Assembly: GCA_014825775.1 (NCBI GenBank)
Contig: MVAQ01000002.1
Location: 62,001 to 126,000 of the forward strand
DNA: 64,000 nucleotides
Direction: 5' to 3'
From: Krasilnikovozyma curviuscula
Lineage: Eukaryota; Basidiomycota; Tremellomycetes; Cystofilobasidiales; Mrakiaceae
Shown: positions 1 through 15,664 of the stretch, piece after piece
Position numbering within the stretch: the first letter of the stretch is position 1
Layout of the letters: each line of letters begins with the position of its first letter
Notes under the pieces: generated by a model
The model's database searches: none
What the model was told of the DNA's origin: nothing
What the model saw: only the letters and a program-made list of their open reading frames with translations
Made by a program: the position numbers and the translations under genes

Positions 1-257
1 CTATCTATTCTTTCCTTGTCTTCAGTCTGGTTATCAGCTCACTTGCTGCTATACTACACATGTCCAGTCAGAACAAAAACTTCGATAATTATCAGGCGCG
101 CAGTAGATGGGTTGTTATTGTGTATTTGGGCGATTGGTTCGTTTTGATTTGAGCGTCACGTTAATTTCTCTGTCGTTGGTCGCTTTTTCTGACAGTTCGC
201 ATCTTTCCAGCTCTCATATTTCACATTTTCTCAGCCTGGCATACCCTTTCAGGAGTC

Positions 258-2429
258 ATGATCCCTTTGATTATTTCCCATTCAGCTTCACTAGCGCACA
301 ACTCAATCGTCCTCGCAGTCTTGATCATCCATGGCAAAGTATATGGCGTTTGGCTTCTCAAGCTTGCTCAAGGTTCTGCAATTGTTGGAGATGCGTTTGG
401 ACTGGTCGGTGTCTTGCGAGGTGGACTAGCGCTGTGGGATAATGTCAGGGTGTCCTTCGTAGCGTCTTGGGTGCTCCTCTCCGGCGCTTGGTTGGTTTGT
501 AAGTACAGTGTTCCTTACATTCCCTTACTATCGGAGGACTCACTAGCATCGATTTTGAGCTCAGTCATCTACATCCTCACCAGAGTCTTCCCACGTCTTG
601 AGAAAGCGTCACATTTTGCTGTTTATCAAATGGGCCATGCAGATCCAACAGACACTGCGGCTCAAGCGTCATCAACAGCCCAACACGCCAGTTTGACTTC
701 ACTTCCTTCGGCTCATTACTATGTTCCATCTTCTGCAGAAGCCTCGATCTCAGGTACACAACCCAACACTGCCAACACTGGCACTTTCCTGTTGCCTGAA
801 TCTCAGCTTGCAACGTTGATGATCTTTAGGAAACCCGAAAGCGATTTATACGGTTCAGCAGTCTCTAATTCAACTCCGGGTTCTGAGGGCGGCTACAAAT
901 TTGCTTCTCCAGCTCTCAAGCGAGCAGCGTCAACTTTGACCAGACTTGATTCGACTTACCACTCCGACCGAGTCTCTAAGAGCACCTTCCGAACTTCACA
1001 GTTCTCATCAACTCGCTCGCTCGGTACTCCAGGATCAGTTCTTGAAACAGTCGAAGAGCAACACACTCCAGGGAAAAGACGACAACATTCCCTTGATGCT
1101 CTTTCTCATCGGTTCATGAGTGACTCTCCGTCCACACTCTTCATCCAACCGAATTCAGCGCCAGCTAAAGTAAGCTTGAGGAGCTTGGGGAGCTTCGATG
1201 ATGTCCTCTGTGTCGAAGATCAACGCCGCAGTTCAGAAGGTGTCAACGACCCGTTCGCTAGAGAATTTGGACTTGAAATCAGAAGCACCAACGCAACTTG
1301 CTTATATCTTTCCCAAGGTCGAAGAGCTTCGCTTCCACTCTCAATGCGCCGACCAAGTCCATCCGATCTTGACCACAAGTTTACATCGGCGAACAGCGTT
1401 GGGGAGGAAGAGTTGCTAACTGAGTCTTGGGGAGGAGGACATAAACGTAGATCTTTCTTCGAGTTCACTGGTCATATGTCGAGAAGCTTAAACAAGGCAA
1501 CAACATCAAACAACCTCGAGACTACGCTTTCAAGAAGCGGGTTACAACAAGATGGAAGAATAGAAGAGCTACAGGGTGAGCATGAGAGTTGTGTGGGGCC
1601 ATCAACCAAGACAAATCCACCTATTTTGCAAGAGTTGCTGTTGGCGGCTGGTTTGCAATCGAAAGAAGGAGAAATCTCCAAACTACATCCATCCTCTCAC
1701 TGGTCAGACGATACCACTTGCTCGAATGAGAAGCAGCTCCTTCCCCCGGCCCTCTCATCAGGGACTAGCGCAATAAGCGACAAATCGTCAAAGTCGGATC
1801 AAGGCAGCAACCACTCTCTTTATACCCCCCCACGTCCAATATCCATGGGTGGCAGAAGTAAAGGTTCACCACCAAAGCAGCTTGATCTGTCAGCTGCCAT
1901 GCTAATTCGTCCAGCAACTTCCAGCGACGCCATCAATATCAAAGGTCAAGACACACCACTTCGCTTCCCCCCATCCATAGCACCAGGAACATTTATTACA
2001 GGTGATTTGATAAGTAAACCAAGGCCCTACACCAGCTTGCCATCTAGCGCGACCTTCAGCTTCGCATCCACTGAGTCTTACAACTCTGCCATCCCCAACA
2101 ACCATCATTTCTCAGTTTCCTCAGCGTCGCCTGTCCCCGTTCTCACACCCGACAACTCACCTCTCATGACCAAATCACCACATCTAGGATCACCAGCCAC
2201 CATGTGCAGAGCTACATCTCAAGTCTCGAGTATAAAAAGCCGACATCGGGTCTCTAAGTCTGTCGGTGGACTCTCATTTCTGGATCCGGATAGATTCGGT
2301 GGTCGTAGTCCCGCGACAAGCAATCTCGAGGATGGAGACTCAGAAATTTCTGGTTTGATTCCAGACATGGATATAACCATTGCACGTGCAAAGAATTTCA
2401 GCTTCCCAATGACCAAGACGTGGGTGTGA
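258..2429 (+). CDS. Hypothetical serine-rich protein with hydrophobic N-terminus
   Basis: Open frame of 723 codons without introns, ending TGA at 2427-2429. Roughly residues 1-110 are hydrophobic and could form two to four membrane segments. The remaining ~600 residues are rich in Ser, Thr, Pro and Asn, look disordered, and carry many basic-Ser patches of the kind used as phosphorylation sites. I recognise no family. The frame is open upstream of the ATG back to a stop at 162-164, and several pyrimidine-AG acceptor-like sites (for example around 210, 234 and 251) lie just before it, so the true start may be in an upstream exon and the N-terminus is uncertain. Its 3' end faces the 3' end of the ABC transporter gene. 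A membrane-tethered regulatory or signalling protein is a guess from composition only. Confidence 0.6.
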   Translation: MIPLIISHSASLAHNSIVLAVLIIHGKVYGVWLLKLAQGSAIVGDAFGLVGVLRGGLALWDNVRVSFVASWVLLSGAWLVCKYSVPYIPLLSEDSLASILSSVIYILTRVFPRLEKASHFAVYQMGHADPTDTAAQASSTAQHASLTSLPSAHYYVPSSAEASISGTQPNTANTGTFLLPESQLATLMIFRKPESDLYGSAVSNSTPGSEGGYKFASPALKRAASTLTRLDSTYHSDRVSKSTFRTSQFSSTRSLGTPGSVLETVEEQHTPGKRRQHSLDALSHRFMSDSPSTLFIQPNSAPAKVSLRSLGSFDDVLCVEDQRRSSEGVNDPFAREFGLEIRSTNATCLYLSQGRRASLPLSMRRPSPSDLDHKFTSANSVGEEELLTESWGGGHKRRSFFEFTGHMSRSLNKATTSNNLETTLSRSGLQQDGRIEELQGEHESCVGPSTKTNPPILQELLLAAGLQSKEGEISKLHPSSHWSDDTTCSNEKQLLPPALSSGTSAISDKSSKSDQGSNHSLYTPPRPISMGGRSKGSPPKQLDLSAAMLIRPATSSDAINIKGQDTPLRFPPSIAPGTFITGDLISKPRPYTSLPSSATFSFASTESYNSAIPNNHHFSVSSASPVPVLTPDNSPLMTKSPHLGSPATMCRATSQVSSIKSRHRVSKSVGGLSFLDPDRFGGRSPATSNLEDGDSEISGLIPDMDITIARAKNFSFPMTKTWV

Positions 2430-2886
2430 GGCAACGGTCAACAGTAGGTGATTTTCGTTTCTGCTAAATGTTCCCATGTCTTATCTATACTCCCCTGCTG
2501 CTTCTCTTTTGACGAAAAGCCTTTGGAAAAACTTCCTCGTACCTACTACGCATCATAATTTGTCACTGTGGACAATCACGTGCCTACATCGCATCATTAC
2601 CGTTGCTTCCTTCACAGGAGTCAAGACTCTCCAAAGGCGCCTGTGAGGGACCATACCGTAAAACCTTACAAACAAATTAATTAGTAGTACTAGCACTTTA
2701 TATTATGAGTCTTAGTGTCATTTTCAACACTTCTGGAAGATTACATTGCTCATTGCTAGGCGTCTATTGGGCATTCAGTTGAACACTCAGGGCTTCCTTG
2801 CAGTCGCAGAGATACGAAGAATCGCTAGTACAATTCGTGTTACAATCTAGTCTAATTTTTTATTTGGCGATCAGGTCAACCAAGAA
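2430..2886. other. Convergent 3' flanks, no gene seen
   Basis: The 457 bases between the stop codons of two tail-to-tail genes. They are AT-leaning and hold only short frames. The region presumably contains both 3' untranslated ends and polyadenylation sites; no coding or RNA gene is recognised. Confidence 0.6.
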
Positions 2887-9721
<6,835 letters not shown>

Positions 9722-11284
9722 TTCTTCAAAAAGAAGAAAAATCAGAGACCCAGGTTCTTTCTATTGCTGATTTCTGCTTTGTGCGTTGGTTCAAATTTCG
9801 GGTCAGCCACAGTAACAAAAATAAATATGCAGTCCCACCTCTGATTCAGCATTTTGGGGGTTCACTTACAAACTGGTTAGTAGTGCTGTCAGAAAATGAT
9901 CTGTGGTGGAGACCGTTGAAGGTTTCCTACTTAACCGGAGAGCTGTGGTTGGGCAGAAGGCGACCTGAAAACCTGGTGCGGGCTCAGCCTAAGCGCACCA
10001 CACGATTTCTGCGCTTGCCTCCGGATCCTTAAAAGAGGAGGAAAACTGACTCTGAGATGCCAACGTCAAAAGGTGAGCCCCATCCCATCGCAAGCACCAG
10101 AAACCTTAAATCGTTACTTACTAGAAGAACTGCAATTGTAAAAGTTCCTGCTCCTCGCTGCAATTATCTTTTGGTAGAGGCTGCGATTTTTAGGAGGTAA
10201 GGTATTTATTTACTCTCATTTTTCGTTTATCTTTGCGCCACGCTTCAATTTGACAGAGAGGAAATGGATGGATTGGAGCTCAAAATAACGTGATGGAAAG
10301 TGTAGAGTTTGTGAGGTGAGTTGGGAAAAAAAAAACAAGAAGAACAACCTGAAGGAAAAACGTAAACAAAGCCACGGACGGCATTGAGAAAAGGAGAGCA
10401 AAGATGAAAGGTATCAGTATCAGTCAGAACATACAATACCAAACAGGTCAGTAAAAGAAATCAACTCACAATATATCAACAACCTCTTTTGGACGAAAGA
10501 ACGCTTCTTCTGATGATGATGAGAAGGGGTGAGTAGGCCTAAGAGGCTGTAGACGGAGCACTTGACAGATCGGTGACGGAGTAGGTGGTATGGTGCTCCA
10601 TTAAGAATCAATCAATATTCCAAAACTGGAAGGCAGTAAAGTCCTCCAATCCAGTGCCATTCTACTTTCTCTGAGGGCGGTGTACTTCCGCCATGCACGC
10701 GCCTGTTGTTCTCTTGCTTTGCCTTGTGATGCGCCTCCGACATATAAGCATCAAATTGAAAATGGGAGAGAGCTGTCGCAGTTTTTTTTTCTCGTGCTTG
10801 GATGTATCAGGTTTGGTTATGTGTCATGTGTCACAGTTGTGAGCTCAATTCGCGGGGAGGTTCACATATTGAAACCTCTTCACACCAGGTACCATACAGC
10901 ATGACCAGCATCGCCGGTACGGAGAAGTATACTATGACGGGTCTTGAACATTACTGGATTTGAACGTAGAAATACAGTTTACATCGCAATGAATTGGTAT
11001 GTAATGATGTCCTTCTTCTTCTTCTTCTTCTTCTTCTTCTTCTTCTTCTTCTTCTTCTTCTCTCGCTTCCAATGCCTGAGAGCTGAAATCTTTAACAGTT
11101 CTTCGTAAGCCATGATTCAGAGTAAGAGATCGGTCGAGGAGTTGTGAGGTAAGAAGATGGGGGAAGGGTGGTGTGAGGGCAAGATGATGAAGATGGTGGG
11201 GGGATATTGGTGATTGGAGGTAGAGTGGTGTAGATTTGATGAGATGGTGCTTCGCCTTCTAAGCCAAAGAAGTTCGATCTAGAA
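9722..11284. other. Intergenic region: ABCC promoter and TOM20 3' flank
   Basis: About 1.56 kb without a recognisable gene. The part next to 9721 should hold the ABC transporter promoter and 5' untranslated region; the right end should hold the TOM20 3' end. The middle contains A-rich runs (about 10,325) and a CTT microsatellite near 11,012-11,061. Short frames here show no similarity I recognise and no splice-linked continuation. Confidence 0.5.
11012..11061. repeat. (CTT)n microsatellite
   Basis: A nearly perfect trinucleotide run of about 16 CTT units, read directly in the sequence, about 225 bases beyond the TOM20 stop codon. The length is likely to vary between strains. Confidence 0.95.
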
Positions 11285-12209
11285 TTATTCAGCGTCGATA
11301 CCGAGGTCGCCTGAAGCTGCTGAAGGTGCTGAAGCGGCCATTGACGCAAGTTCAAGGACGAGCTTGAAGACTGGTTCTATCACAGTCTTTTGCTGGATTA
11401 CGAAAACGGTGAAGAAGATACAGCACCGATCAGTTTCGGAGTCGCTTAGAAGAGACAGGCAGATCTGGACGTTTCACAACTTACGTAAATCTGAAGAAGT
11501 TCAGAAGGCGATGGGTAGATCCTCAGGGCACGGTAGAATGACATTGCAGCAGCAACATAAGCATCTTCACCTAAGAAACATCATTCGGAAGAGGCAGCGA
11601 CAACGTGGTCAGCGTTTTGTGAGACGCAAGATAAAAAAAAGACTCATGATGGTCTAGCCAGCCATTCGTCCGTTCCAGCACCAATTACCAGATAATAAAA
11701 GGCAGAACAAGCAGTTCAACACTCACCTCTAGCAGTCAATGCTTCACCCATAGCTACTTGTTCCATGAAGTACCTTTCCTTCTCATCTGGAGTTTGAGGA
11801 ATCGGCTCGGTAGAAATAGCAATGATTGCTCGACGGAGTTCCTACAACAAAGACGAGAAAGTAACAGGAGGAGCAGCGGTACAGGTTAGCGGCAACTCTG
11901 GTAATGTAATGGATACAAATTGAGGCTAGCAACACTCACTTCTTTGGTTCTCGCTGATCGAGCAGCTTCACCAGCACCGACAACCTTCGAGACCTTCTTG
12001 TTTTCCTTCCCTACAATGCAAAAGGGAGGAGATTATAAGCACCTAGACTTCCACCTTCCTACCAGAGAGCAACGTCCCGACTCACTCAATTTTCTTCGGA
12101 ACTCCTTGTCGGTCTGCCTCTTGTAGTCGAAGTAGGCAACATAGGCTGCCAATCCAAGCAAAGTGGACGCTGTCACACCAACGGCGATCTGGGTAGTGGA
12201 AGGAGCCAT
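11285..12209 (-). CDS. TOM20: Mitochondrial import receptor subunit TOM20
   Basis: Five exons by splice signals: 12209-12086, 12010-11940, 11841-11727, 11570-11485 and 11392-11285. They total 504 bases and encode 167 residues, close to yeast Tom20 (183). The protein starts MAPSTTQ, has one N-terminal membrane anchor (about residues 6-24, hydrophobic with AAYVAYFDYKRQ), a charged KEFRRKLRKE linker, and the tetratricopeptide-like receptor domain with EKERYFMEQVAMGE and SFYRALRIYPSPSELL. In the TOM complex Tom20 sits in the outer membrane and binds the hydrophobic face of presequences. An in-frame upstream ATG at 12261-12263 would add 18 residues before the anchor; I prefer 12209 because MAPS followed by the anchor fits the family. 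The 5' side faces the bZIP gene across a shared upstream region. Confidence 0.93.
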
Positions 12210-13196
12210 GGCTTTTTTTTCGAGAGGGGAGGTTGTTTGGAGGCTCACTCGCATTTTCTTCACTCTGCCGTCCTGAAAAAACGTCGATGAGGCAACGTCG
12301 CCACGAATTAGCCTTTTGGCTTAAAGCAGAATCAAGAGGGTGAATAAGGACAAAAAAGCGTACCAAGTCAAAGCATCGAAAGGAGTTCTGAGGAGAGAGG
12401 GGATATCCATTTGTTTGAAGCGCTTTTTTTGTGGTTTGCCAGCCGAAGCTGTAGCAAGACTAGCTTGAAGCACTGAACTGGTAATAATATATAGACCCAG
12501 TAATGATCAGAGAGCTTCGAAACAGTCACATACCTATACATTTGGAGAAAATCGATCTACTGTTTGGAACCGTTGACGCTCTCGTTTGTTTACATCGTTG
12601 CGACCATCTGTGTCAGCTCTCCACGAGCCTACCTATACAGCATCGCATCTGTTTCATAGCGTATTCTCAATTCAATTCTCAAGTTGTTGCAGTGCAGCAA
12701 TGAAGCAGGGCGAGCTTCCTTGCATTGTCGTTCTCGTCCTCAGAAACAACTAGAGCTCAAATGGTAGCGAGTGCCAAAGCTGGAGCCGAGGAGGCAATGG
12801 CTGCCTTCAAACTAGCACCTTCTAACAAGAATTTTCGCCTCTCAAGGAGCTGCACTGAAGTGAATCATTTTTTGTTAATGTACTAGAATGTCTGGTCTGT
12901 GCAGTGTGAGTGTGATCTGAAGAGATGTATCGCACCCCCCGTTGCTTATCTACTTGTTTCTGGCTGCATTTAGGGTTTTGCTCTGGTTACTTGCTAAGTC
13001 TCTTTCCCCTTATTACTTAGGTAGTGTGTATCGTGATTTGCCTCGTTTCCCCATTCCCTGCCCTCAATTGCACGCAAGTGGCGCGTTGTAAACAAACTGG
13101 TGCTTTTCACCAGCATCTGTTGCGATACCTTCTACCTAAATCTTCTTCCCAGTATCCTTTCGCGTTCCCATCACCTGTGAAATCTACTTTTTAAGA
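12210..13196. other. Divergent upstream region between TOM20 and bZIP gene
   Basis: About 1 kb that must contain the promoters of TOM20 (-) and the bZIP factor (+). Pyrimidine-rich stretches occur, but I see no TATA box at a convincing distance and cannot place transcription starts. No coding gene is recognised. Confidence 0.5.
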
Positions 13197-13256
13197 ATGA
13201 AATCATGCGAAAATGGTACTTTTCTTTTCGTATTTACGGTTTTTTGCCTCAAGTGA
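13197..13256 (+). promoter_or_regulatory. Candidate upstream ORF 1 (19 codons) in the bZIP leader
   Basis: ATG at 13197 followed by 19 sense codons including the start and TGA at 13254-13256. A second, overlapping ATG frame runs 13213-13398 (61 codons). Whether either is in the transcript depends on the unknown transcription start. Confidence 0.4.
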
Positions 13257-13453
13257 TCCTAAGCGAGAAAAAAGTGCACAAGGGGCTTCTGATTTCTCAC
13301 CACCACCTATTCAAGTCGTTAATCAAGCAGTAACAGAATCCCCCGCTTTCTGTTACCCCCCAGTGCCTACACCAGGCAAGAAGCCAAAGAACACTTAGCA
13401 ACCAGCTAAGATCCACACAGACTCAACACTCGACTTACAGAAGAAAGGCTACC

Positions 13454-13468
13454 ATGCAATCCTGCTAA
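13454..13468 (+). promoter_or_regulatory. Candidate four-codon upstream ORF in the bZIP leader
   Basis: ATG CAA TCC TGC TAA at 13454-13468, in the context ACCATGC, which has a purine at -3. Its tiny size resembles the permissive upstream ORFs of fungal GCN4 mRNAs, from which ribosomes can resume scanning. Function is inferred from position only. Confidence 0.5.
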
Positions 13469-13537
13469 ATCAACCCAGCTCACAAAGCGACTTGAACCTG
13501 AACCAAACCCCTAACTTTCCCCCTTCCAACACCCATT

Positions 13538-13730
13538 ATGTCTTTCCAGGGCATTTTCCTCCTCGTAGCACCAGCTTCAAGGATCTCTTCACAAACCATG
13601 GGTGCGTTACATTTTTCTCGCTGACTCGACGTCACGCTAGCCCGTGCCTGGGAGCCGGTGGCGTGTTTTCCATGAAAGGTGGCTTATCTAACTCTTGTTT
13701 TCGTTTTGTGTTTTCACAGTGAACTGTTAA
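13538..13730 (+). promoter_or_regulatory. Candidate upstream ORF interrupted by a probable 5'-leader intron
   Basis: ATG at 13538. Unspliced, the frame ends at TGA 13622-13624 (28 residues). A good intron can be drawn at 13602-13719: donor GTGCGT, a CTAAC branch-like site near 13,688, acceptor TTTTCACAG. If it is removed, the frame continues across the junction and ends at TAA 13728-13730, giving 24 residues. Splicing also removes another short ATG frame at 13672-13722. No ATG remains between 13731 and the main start at 13943. Confidence 0.45.
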
Positions 13731-13942
13731 CCCCCCACCCACCTGCCTTCGGGCCCAAACCTACCAACAATCAGCTTTCAATAAACAACATATCAACACT
13801 ATCGCAACACGGCCTACCGTTTTCATTGCCGCCACTACCCAGCTTCAGAAAATCAACAAAAACAACGAAAACAACGACAACAAATACCTTTAGCACAACA
13901 ATCGCAACTCATTCTACCACTACCTCAACCCCCAACAACAGT

Positions 13943-15055
13943 ATGAACGTCAACGACAGACTTCATCTCTCCAACGCCTTCGTTCCACTGAACATGAAGA
14001 GTGAGCTATCATCTTCCTCTGTTCCTTCGGGCGGAAACGAAGGGCTCGGTGGTACGTTTCTGTCTTTATTCAGAATTGACTTTGAGATCACAGGCTAATA
14101 TTCTATGATGTGCCTTCCAGATTTTACCGACTTCTTCAACTTGGACGAGTACACCGCTACCGCCCCTGCCACAACTGCTCCTTCCATGGTCATCCCATCA
14201 GCTGAGCCAATGCAAACTCCTTCTCAACCAGCCCTTCCGTCCTTCGACTCCTTCGACTCCTTTGATGCCAGCCCATCCGTCACTGGAGAGTGGGACATTA
14301 CCTTCGCTGAGGATGGCACCCCCATCTTCGGCTCAGCTGCGTCCTCATTCCCAGGTACCGGCCCAATGGAGCCATCTTCCAACTCTTTTGGCTCCGCTAC
14401 CACGTTGTCCGAGAGTCTCATGACTCCAGCCAACGGCCTCGTTGCTTTGGGCGAGTTAGAAGGTGCCGACGAGTACATTTGGCCGTCTTCTGGATTTGAT
14501 CCTTCTCTCCCTCTCATTGCAGCCTTTCCAGGTTTGCCAGTCATCCCAACATCTGCCACCGCTCCAAGCGTCGCATCCTCCTCCCCAATTATCCCATCCT
14601 TGAACGACTTTAATTCTGTGAACGGCCTCCCACCATCGAAGAAGGCGTCTACTGGCTTCCGAGCTTCGTATGTTCCTTTGGACGTTAGCGCCCCAACTCA
14701 ACCAAAGACCTACAAGTCTGCGTCGAAGACATCTCGTAAGGCAATTCCACAAAAGTACGAGGCGCTTGTCGCTGCCGTTGCTGCCTCCCCAAGCAGTTCC
14801 GTCTCCGGCGTCAAGAGGAAGAGAAAGGGTTCCGATGATGGCTCTGAGCCGTTCGATCTGGAGAAGCAGATTGAGGAGGGTCGCGCGCTCAACCGAGACG
14901 CCGCCAGAAGATCAAGAGAGAAGAAGAAGCAGACGTTGGACAACTTGATGAATGAAAATGAGAGGCTCAAGGCCCAAGTCGAGTTCTGGAGATCCAAGGC
15001 ATTGGAGCTCGGTGCTCAAGACGTGGTGCCAATGCCCATGTTCGACATGGAGTAA
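13943..15055 (+). CDS. bZIP transcription factor, Gcn4/Cpc1-like
   Basis: Two coding exons, 13943-14051 and 14121-15055, give 347 residues. The C-terminus carries a bZIP: basic region NRDAARRSREKKKQ (about residues 298-311), matching the N-x-x-A-A-R-R-S-R core, followed by a short leucine zipper with spaced Leu. The N-terminal two-thirds is acidic and Ser/Pro/Phe rich (DFTDFFNLDEY near residue 37; repeated SFD units near residues 70-77), as in activation domains. Basic-region type, C-terminal placement, and a leader loaded with upstream ORFs point to Gcn4/Cpc1, the activator of amino-acid biosynthesis under starvation. The alternative is another AP-1/CREB-like bZIP; orthology needs a tree. 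It is convergent with the helicase gene. Confidence 0.8.
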
Positions 15056-15664
15056 AAAGGGCATCACTCGACTTAACATCAACACAATCCAACGTAAAAA
15101 ATGGCCATGCAGGTTCTCCATCAGTTTCGTGGCCGATATTCATCCGACATCCCCATCAGTACCGCTTTTGCTGTGTATATAGGCTACGCGCTTCGTTATT
15201 CCTTTTCCCACCTTTTCTCATTTGCTTAATATTTCATCAACCATCACCGTCCGCTCAGTATTAACATGACCGGATTCAGGTTCCCTACAACAACCGTCGC
15301 ACCAACTTCTTCAATCTCAATTTTTTTCCTGCACACCCTCTCCTCCTAAATCACCACCCTCCTTCCACATCCGTAATTTGCCCCTTTATATGCCGTTTTA
15401 TTCATACTCACGTGCCTCCATATCGCTATCATAAACAAAAACGAAGTTTGTAGACGTCTAGCAGAGCCTGTAAAAGCTCGCTTCCTTTGTATTTGCTACT
15501 TCGACTTTTTTTCAACCCGATGACGAATACCAATTGAGAGTCAGATCAAATCGTAGAGCCTTGAGGGACTTCTGGCACGAGGAGGGATTGCGGCTGAGAG
15601 CCCATCCCCTTGCGGCGTAGTGCCACTTTATGTTCACAATACAAACAAAGCAATACTCATCGGA
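15056..15664. other. Convergent 3' flanks, no gene seen
   Basis: 609 bases between the stop codons of the bZIP and helicase genes. Pyrimidine-rich just after the bZIP stop, then mixed sequence. Presumed 3' untranslated regions; nothing else recognised. Confidence 0.5.

Noticed and set aside
13492..13722. 76-codon frame in the bZIP leader
   Set aside because: It opens with TTG rather than ATG and crosses the probable leader intron; only its internal ATG at 13672 was considered.
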